Assembly: GCA_029339505.1 (NCBI GenBank)
Contig: JAQISU010000003.1
Coordinates: forward strand, 17,801,001 to 17,865,000
DNA: 64,000 nucleotides
Reading direction: 5' to 3'
DNA from: Unio delphinus
Lineage: Eukaryota; Mollusca; Bivalvia; Unionida; Unionidae
This document shows, piece by piece, positions 1-64,000 of this stretch (the first letter of the stretch is position 1; every line of letters starts with the position of its first letter). The notes under the pieces were generated by a model. The model did not search any database, was not told the origin of the DNA, and saw only the letters and a program-made list of their open reading frames with translations. The position numbers and the translations under genes are program-made.

Positions 1-336
1 AAATTGTTGCTCTGAAAAGACCTTATCACTTTAATACAGGATATGGTACACAAAGAGAGCTATTCTGATCTATTGGCCTAATGTTAATTCTCTAAAGCAT
101 ATTAGAGGTATCCCTTTGCATGCTTGCGTGTAGTTACTCGAATGCATATCACTCAAGAAAAATACCGACACGCCCTGCACATAATTTTGTTTTTGCACCC
201 CGAGACCGAATCTGTGTGTTTCAGTGAAGGATTGGCTAAATGCAAGAAAGAAATACGCATTTACCAAGGTCAGAACTACATGTTGGGTTGGGTGGGGTCT
301 TGACGCCATAGAAAGCTTTGATTTGCGTTAGGCAAT
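1..336. other. Unassigned left edge
   Basis: No coding region, RNA gene or repeat boundary could be supported here. The 79-codon open frame on the minus strand (70-309) has no recognisable domain. The TSD of the adjacent MITE occupies 329-336. Confidence 0.5.
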
Positions 337-493
337 CAGTCCCGGATTACCCATTAGGCAGAGTAGGCAACTGCCTATGGGCCCCGCGACTTTTATGGGC
401 CCCATTAGGGGCCCCCATGAGACCGTGACCGTGGGTCTGGGGCCCCAAAAGTTTGACTGCCTATGGGCCTCCACGGTGCTTAATCCGGCGCTG
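337..493. mobile_element. 157-bp hAT-type MITE with 8-bp TSD
   Basis: TIRs CAGTCCCGGATTA (337-349) and, inverted at 481-493, CAGCGCCGGATTA match at 11 of 13 positions. They are flanked by a perfect 8-bp duplication TAGGCAAT (329-336 and 494-501). The interior is rich in GGGCCCC and contains two copies of CTGCCTATGGGCC. There is no coding capacity. TIR start, TSD length and size fit a non-autonomous hAT element. Confidence 0.88.
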
Positions 494-501
494 TAGGCAA
501 T

Positions 502-1248
502 TTAAAAAAAAATAATCAACATTTAGTGGTGGATTCAGCAGGGGGGGGGGGGAAGCATATGCCCCCCTCCCTCGGTCGGTAACCCACCCACCCCTCCTCT
601 GCTGCTATCCTATTCAGCAATCTCTTTTTTTTTTTCTTTAAATTGTAGTGGTAGTATGGGTAATTAACTGCGCACTGAGGTTTATATGTTATTTTGGAAT
701 ATTAAAATGCCAAAACATATGGTGTTTTAATTATTTTCTATATATGTCTTGAAAGAAGTATATATTTTTGAAGGCATAAACAAAACCGGTGTAGACCATG
801 TGTCATTTTGAAAAAGGCGGGAATGTATGGCATGTCGGACTTAGACCGAGTCACTGCTTGTGTGGCGTTATCAACAAAGTGATTTTTTTTTTTTATATCT
901 CATGATGTCAGAGCCCGAGCTCTATTATGCAGTAATAAATAATACCTGTAGCATACCAATTTTCATTAAATCTCAATAATTTCAATTTCTAGTTGTTCAA
1001 CTTGTTCACAGTATATTCGAAAGAGAGGATTTTGTGATTGGTCAATACTGTTCAAGCAAAGCCCTTATATGCAGATTCAACAAATGAAAAGACGTGTTAC
1101 TAATACGATTCGGTCATGGACCGGCATTTGTCAGAGGATATTCATACGCGTACCACATGGAACTCGACTTCGTGGATTCGGGGACAAATTATTTGATTTT
1201 AGTGTCCTGAAATAGACTCTCTCATCCCTTGACGCATCGAAAGTGAAA
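502..1248 (+). promoter_or_regulatory. KPNB1: KPNB1 upstream region and probable 5' UTR
   Basis: Sequence between the small hAT MITE and the start codon. It holds a G12 run (541-552) and a reverse CCAAT-box motif (GATTGG, 1036-1041) about 210 bp before the ATG. No clear TATA box or upstream exon was found. The transcription start cannot be fixed by eye, and a promoter role is inferred only from position. Confidence 0.45.
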
Positions 1249-63049
<61,801 letters not shown>

Positions 63050-63494
63050 GTAAGTACTATATATGCATGGTCATTAATTGTGATGCTTTAGTGTTGGCCT
63101 TCAGACATTTTCTCAACAGAATCTTGCCAGCTTTGAGAGAAAGGAAACCTTGCACGTAAGGCCTCCAAGTATTAAACAGTTTATGTTGATGTACCATCAC
63201 ATATGAATGAAGATATTAAATATAGGAAATGCATGGGCTGTGTGTGTTGTAGCTATTCAGTACAGGTTCTAATCCTATGACCTGATGAGCCCAGTTTGGC
63301 TAACTTGGTGTTTTGTTAGGTAATTCAGTTTACTCCAGTGGCACATGATAATCTGCTTGTGTTGCTGTGCAGTAGAACCCTTAAACCACATTAAAATAGA
63401 GATATCGTGAAACAGTTGTTTCATTATGTGCAATCAAGAGCGTAGGATGAAATTAAAAGCAGTTGACTAAGATTTCTTTTGCTAACTGTTCTTT

Positions 63495-64000
63495 TCAGAT
63501 AACATTCCATTAATCCCACAGACCGTATTTTAGAAAAGACTGCTTCTGTATAACTACATTATAACATTACACTTGTTCATGAACTTGTGTGCACATTCCT
63601 AACATCATGTTCTATTCATAGCAACTATCCTATTACCAAGAAACGTCCCATCTACTTTCAAACGTTGAGCTTGAATTCTATTTATAGCAGCTGTATGGCT
63701 TAGTGAGGAGAGAACAGACTAGTTTTCTTATTTTAACATTTGCATGCAGATTCTTTGTACTAATTCTTATTTGGTGCAGAACCAGTCTGAAGGTCTTTGG
63801 CGTTAAAAATGTTTAGTCGATGTGTACATGAGAGCAACAATATCTCCTTTCAAATAATTTTAGATGGATTAGAAAAAGGCAAAAAAAATAAACTAATCGA
63901 AAAATAATCCTCCAGACCTGTAGATGAGGGCAGCATCACTTGATTCTAGTCGATGTGTATGTAGAGCTAAAAGTGCTACATATGAAAACTTGGAAGCAAT
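63495..64000 (+). mobile_element. hAT-like element C family, truncated by window edge
   Basis: Shares 'ccattaatcccacagaccgt', 'ttctattcatagcaactatc' and 'aattttagatggattagaaaa' with 51026-51960. The last 30 bases (gctaaaagtgctacatatga...) match the extreme C-terminus of the transposase remnant at 11624-11653. It is therefore an internally deleted copy continuing beyond the window. Confidence 0.75.

Overview
This window is eukaryotic: about two-thirds AT, with spliced genes, long introns and many transposons and microsatellites. It holds the 5' half of one host gene on the + strand, importin subunit beta-1 (KPNB1 orthologue). Twelve coding exons (1249-63049) join in phase into 472 codons that track the animal protein from its first residue to the HEAT repeats past the acidic loop. 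The rest of the gene lies beyond the right edge. The tRNA-derived SINEs, the hAT and Tigger families and the intron sizes suggest a marine invertebrate, probably a mollusc such as a bivalve. That placement is inference; only the animal origin is firm.

Most of the other sequence is intronic and is largely an archive of nested mobile elements. Many were delimited here by terminal inverted repeats (TIRs) and target-site duplications (TSDs). Left to right: a 157-bp hAT MITE upstream of the gene; solo LTR 1 and a hAT/SINE nest in intron 2, followed by a hAT-like element with a 6-bp TSD and a foldback repeat; in intron 3 (12.2 kb, GC-AG) a stack of hAT elements, a SINE with a 12-bp TSD, a Tigger-type element (15121-17017) and a TTAA-flanked element holding another hAT; in intron 5 a 7.6-kb TTAA-flanked element with two decayed genes; in intron 6 a hAT-like element with a 5-bp TSD, a Tigger-type element with a nested MITE, and a pogo-like transposase relic; in intron 8 a LINE fragment split by a pogo-type element containing seven 128-bp tandem repeats; in intron 11 solo LTR 2, a small 6-bp-TSD element and a structurally complete 3.05-kb Tigger transposon with an intact 605-codon transposase.

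KPNB1 is the only gene that looks like a working host gene. The Tigger transposase is the only element gene that looks intact. The most unusual structures are the TTAA element at 25294-32919, which pairs a P2X7-C-terminal-like zinc-domain ORF with a convergent multi-exon gene of unrecognised family; the second helix-turn-helix ORF inside the complete Tigger; and a set of hAT-like elements sharing a TIR pattern and 6-bp TSDs.
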